A stretch of 7,103 nucleotides of DNA from an uncultured Sphingobacteriaceae bacterium. GTDB taxonomy: Bacteria > Bacteroidota > Bacteroidia > Sphingobacteriales > Sphingobacteriaceae. The notes below the pieces were generated by a model that had not been told where the DNA came from, ran no database searches, and saw nothing but the letters and a program-made list of their open reading frames with translations. Positions 5,765 to 7,103 of this stretch are shown in pieces. A program made the position numbers and the translations under genes. How positions within the stretch are numbered: position 1 is the stretch's first letter; every line of letters starts with the position of its first letter. The stretch lies in the NCBI GenBank assembly GCA_937875035.1, contig CALNCF010000091.1:1-7103 (forward strand), in the 5' to 3' direction.

Positions 5765-6409
5765 TCATACCAGCTTGCGTTTCATTTCCAGGCGGAAACG
5801 ATCGCAGAGCTCCGTGATCTCCCGGTCGATATTGTCGTTGTTGTGGATCACATAATCGCTGGTATCCTTGTAGGGAAGCAGGAATTCGCGGTAGGCGGGC
5901 ATTACATGATTATGCCATTGATATAATATGGTTTCCTCGCTGTATCCGCGCTCTACCTGGTCGCGGATCAGGCGGCGGTTCAGCTTGATATGATCATCCG
6001 CATCCACGAATACCTTCAGGTCGAACAGCTCCGCCAGCTCATGAAAGTGGAAGATGAAAAGCCCTTCGATCACGATAACAGGCGCCGGGTGTATGGCCAG
6101 CATCTGCGGTGTGGCATTCGGGTTGTTAAAGGTGTACTCTTTCTTATAGATCGGGTTCCCCGATTTCAGGATCTCCACATCCTCCAGGAGGCTCTCCCGG
6201 TCGATGCCCTGCGGGAGGTCGAAGTTCACTTCCCCGTTCTCATCCTTTTCCTGGAATTCGATAGGCTTGTAATAATGATCCTGGGAAATCAGGCAGATCT
6301 CGTCTTTGTCGAAATGGCGTAATAGGGAATGTAACAGGTATGTCTTACCGGAAGCGCTGCCGCCCGCGATTCCCACTAAGAATGGCTTGTTCGTGTCCCT
6401 TTGCATCAT
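5765..6409 (-). CDS. udk: Uridine kinase
   Basis: The 214-residue protein phosphorylates uridine (and usually cytidine) to the monophosphate with ATP or GTP, in cytoplasmic pyrimidine salvage. Its length is normal for the family. Visible motifs are the Walker A loop GGSASGKT (16-23), QDHYYK (43-48) with the catalytic Asp44, NFDLP (62-66) corresponding to the NFDHP motif, EGLFIFHF (115-122) as the EGIL-like strand, and RRLIRDQVERG (145-155) as the arginine-rich lid. All residues expected for activity appear present. Replacement of His by Leu in NFDLP and the FIFHF extension differ from the common E. coli-type sequence, so specificity for another nucleoside cannot be excluded. Two ATGs lie in tandem at 6409 and 6406. 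The upstream LysM gene ends in TAG directly before the first, so translation of the two genes is probably coupled. Confidence 0.93.
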   Translation of the reverse strand: MMQRDTNKPFLVGIAGGSASGKTYLLHSLLRHFDKDEICLISQDHYYKPIEFQEKDENGEVNFDLPQGIDRESLLEDVEILKSGNPIYKKEYTFNNPNATPQMLAIHPAPVIVIEGLFIFHFHELAELFDLKVFVDADDHIKLNRRLIRDQVERGYSEETILYQWHNHVMPAYREFLLPYKDTSDYVIHNNDNIDREITELCDRFRLEMKRKLV

Positions 6410-7103
6410 CTATTCTTTAGGTAGGGAATACGTTAGTGTGGCCTGGAACTTCGGGTCGCGCACATCGAGCATGGCTGCCACCGCTTTGGATATCACGATA
6501 ATGGTGTTCTCGTTGTCGCCTGTTTCGGGCAGCACGCCGATCACCTTTACATATACGCTTTTATTGTTCTGCTTATTCGTTACCCGTATAATGGTGCCCA
6601 CCGGGGCCGTCTTGTGCAGGGCGATGCTCCGCTTCGGGTTCACATTCTTATCCTCCAGCCACCCGGCCATCCCGGTTTCGCTGATCTCGTTGCTCGGCAG
6701 GTATTTGCTGGCTTTTACTCCGCCCGATGCTACCGGGTTGATCTTGCCGCCTGCCGGGATCTCCCTTGGCTCTTCGCTGGCATTGGTATTGCCTGCCGTT
6801 ACCGGCGCTGCTCCCTGCTTATTGATCTGCAGGCGCTGCCCGAGGCTCAGGTTGGTCGATCTCAGGTTGTTCCAGGTCTTGATATCCTGTACGCTCACAT
6901 CGTACTTGCGGGCTATGGCAAAAAGGGTTTCCCCCTTGCGTACGGTATGGGTTATTTTGGTCGTAGCGGGTTTGGCAACCGGCGTGCTCTTTGCTTTTGC
7001 CGGGCTCTTCTCTTCGGGTACCGGTATTGCGGTTACGCTGCCCGCCGCTTTGCCTTCTACGGGTACTTTAAGTATTTCGCCCAGCTTCAATGAAGTGCTT
7101 TCG
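6410..7103 (-). CDS. LysM and double-psi beta-barrel cell-wall protein, N-terminus missing
   Basis: The frame is open to the right edge, so the start lies outside the window; the TTG at 7090 is in-frame but is not a convincing start. 230 codons are visible, counted from 7102. The first residues, LKLGEILKVPVEG, look like the end of an earlier LysM repeat. After a Pro/Ala/Lys-rich linker comes a clear LysM domain (about 50-94, HTVRKGETLFAIARKYDVS), which binds peptidoglycan. A second linker leads to an RlpA-like double-psi beta-barrel (about 141-227), recognisable by ALHKTAPVGTIIRVTN and by VISKAVAAMLDVRDPKF. Where lytic transglycosylase RlpA has the NDRGP motif with the catalytic Asp, this protein has IGVLPETGD, so it is probably binding or structural rather than lytic. 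A secretion signal would be expected in the missing part. It abuts udk with no gap. I recall such LysM-barrel proteins as common in Bacteroidota. Confidence 0.88.
   Translation of the reverse strand, partial: ESTSLKLGEILKVPVEGKAAGSVTAIPVPEEKSPAKAKSTPVAKPATTKITHTVRKGETLFAIARKYDVSVQDIKTWNNLRSTNLSLGQRLQINKQGAAPVTAGNTNASEEPREIPAGGKINPVASGGVKASKYLPSNEISETGMAGWLEDKNVNPKRSIALHKTAPVGTIIRVTNKQNNKSVYVKVIGVLPETGDNENTIIVISKAVAAMLDVRDPKFQATLTYSLPKE

Overview
The window looks like a chromosomal segment of a Bacteroidota bacterium, probably Chitinophagaceae or a close relative. The reasons are a single fused SecDF protein, a promoter of the Bacteroidota type (TAnnTTTG at -7) upstream of it, a LysM plus double-psi beta-barrel protein of a kind I associate with this phylum, and intergenic hairpin repeats that I recall from Chitinophaga/Pedobacter-like genomes. 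No database search was possible, so the genus is an inference.

Layout. Every gene I can support is on the minus strand, so the transcription order runs from right to left. At the right edge a truncated LysM/double-psi beta-barrel cell-wall protein (6410-7103) is followed with no gap by a uridine kinase (udk, 5765-6409). After 90 bp comes an alpha/beta-hydrolase-fold protein (4652-5674) whose catalytic Ser and His both appear to be replaced. After a 246-bp spacer with a good Bacteroidota promoter comes the large secDF gene (1415-4405), which ends in a UUCG hairpin and a strong intrinsic terminator (1344-1405). This right-hand 5.7 kb reads as ordinary, GC-richer core genome.

Left of the secDF terminator the character changes. 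Positions about 840-1320 hold no gene but a dense array of inverted repeats and palindromes, including two 40-bp direct copies that match at 38 positions. Positions 572-840 hold nothing I can support. Positions 1-571 are visibly AT-rich and look accessory: the C-terminal remnant of an XRE-type regulator (278-571), a perfect 13-bp inverted repeat with an 11-bp spacer (195-231), and the first 44 codons of a RecF/OLD-like AAA ATPase that runs off the left edge (1-133).

How it fits together. The right side is housekeeping: envelope binding, pyrimidine salvage and protein export. The left side looks like the edge of a variable island, with the hairpin array lying between the two. Candidates for something less ordinary are the ATPase with its upstream inverted repeat, and the hydrolase with the altered catalytic triad. 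Nothing visible proves a new system; the ATPase continues outside the window.
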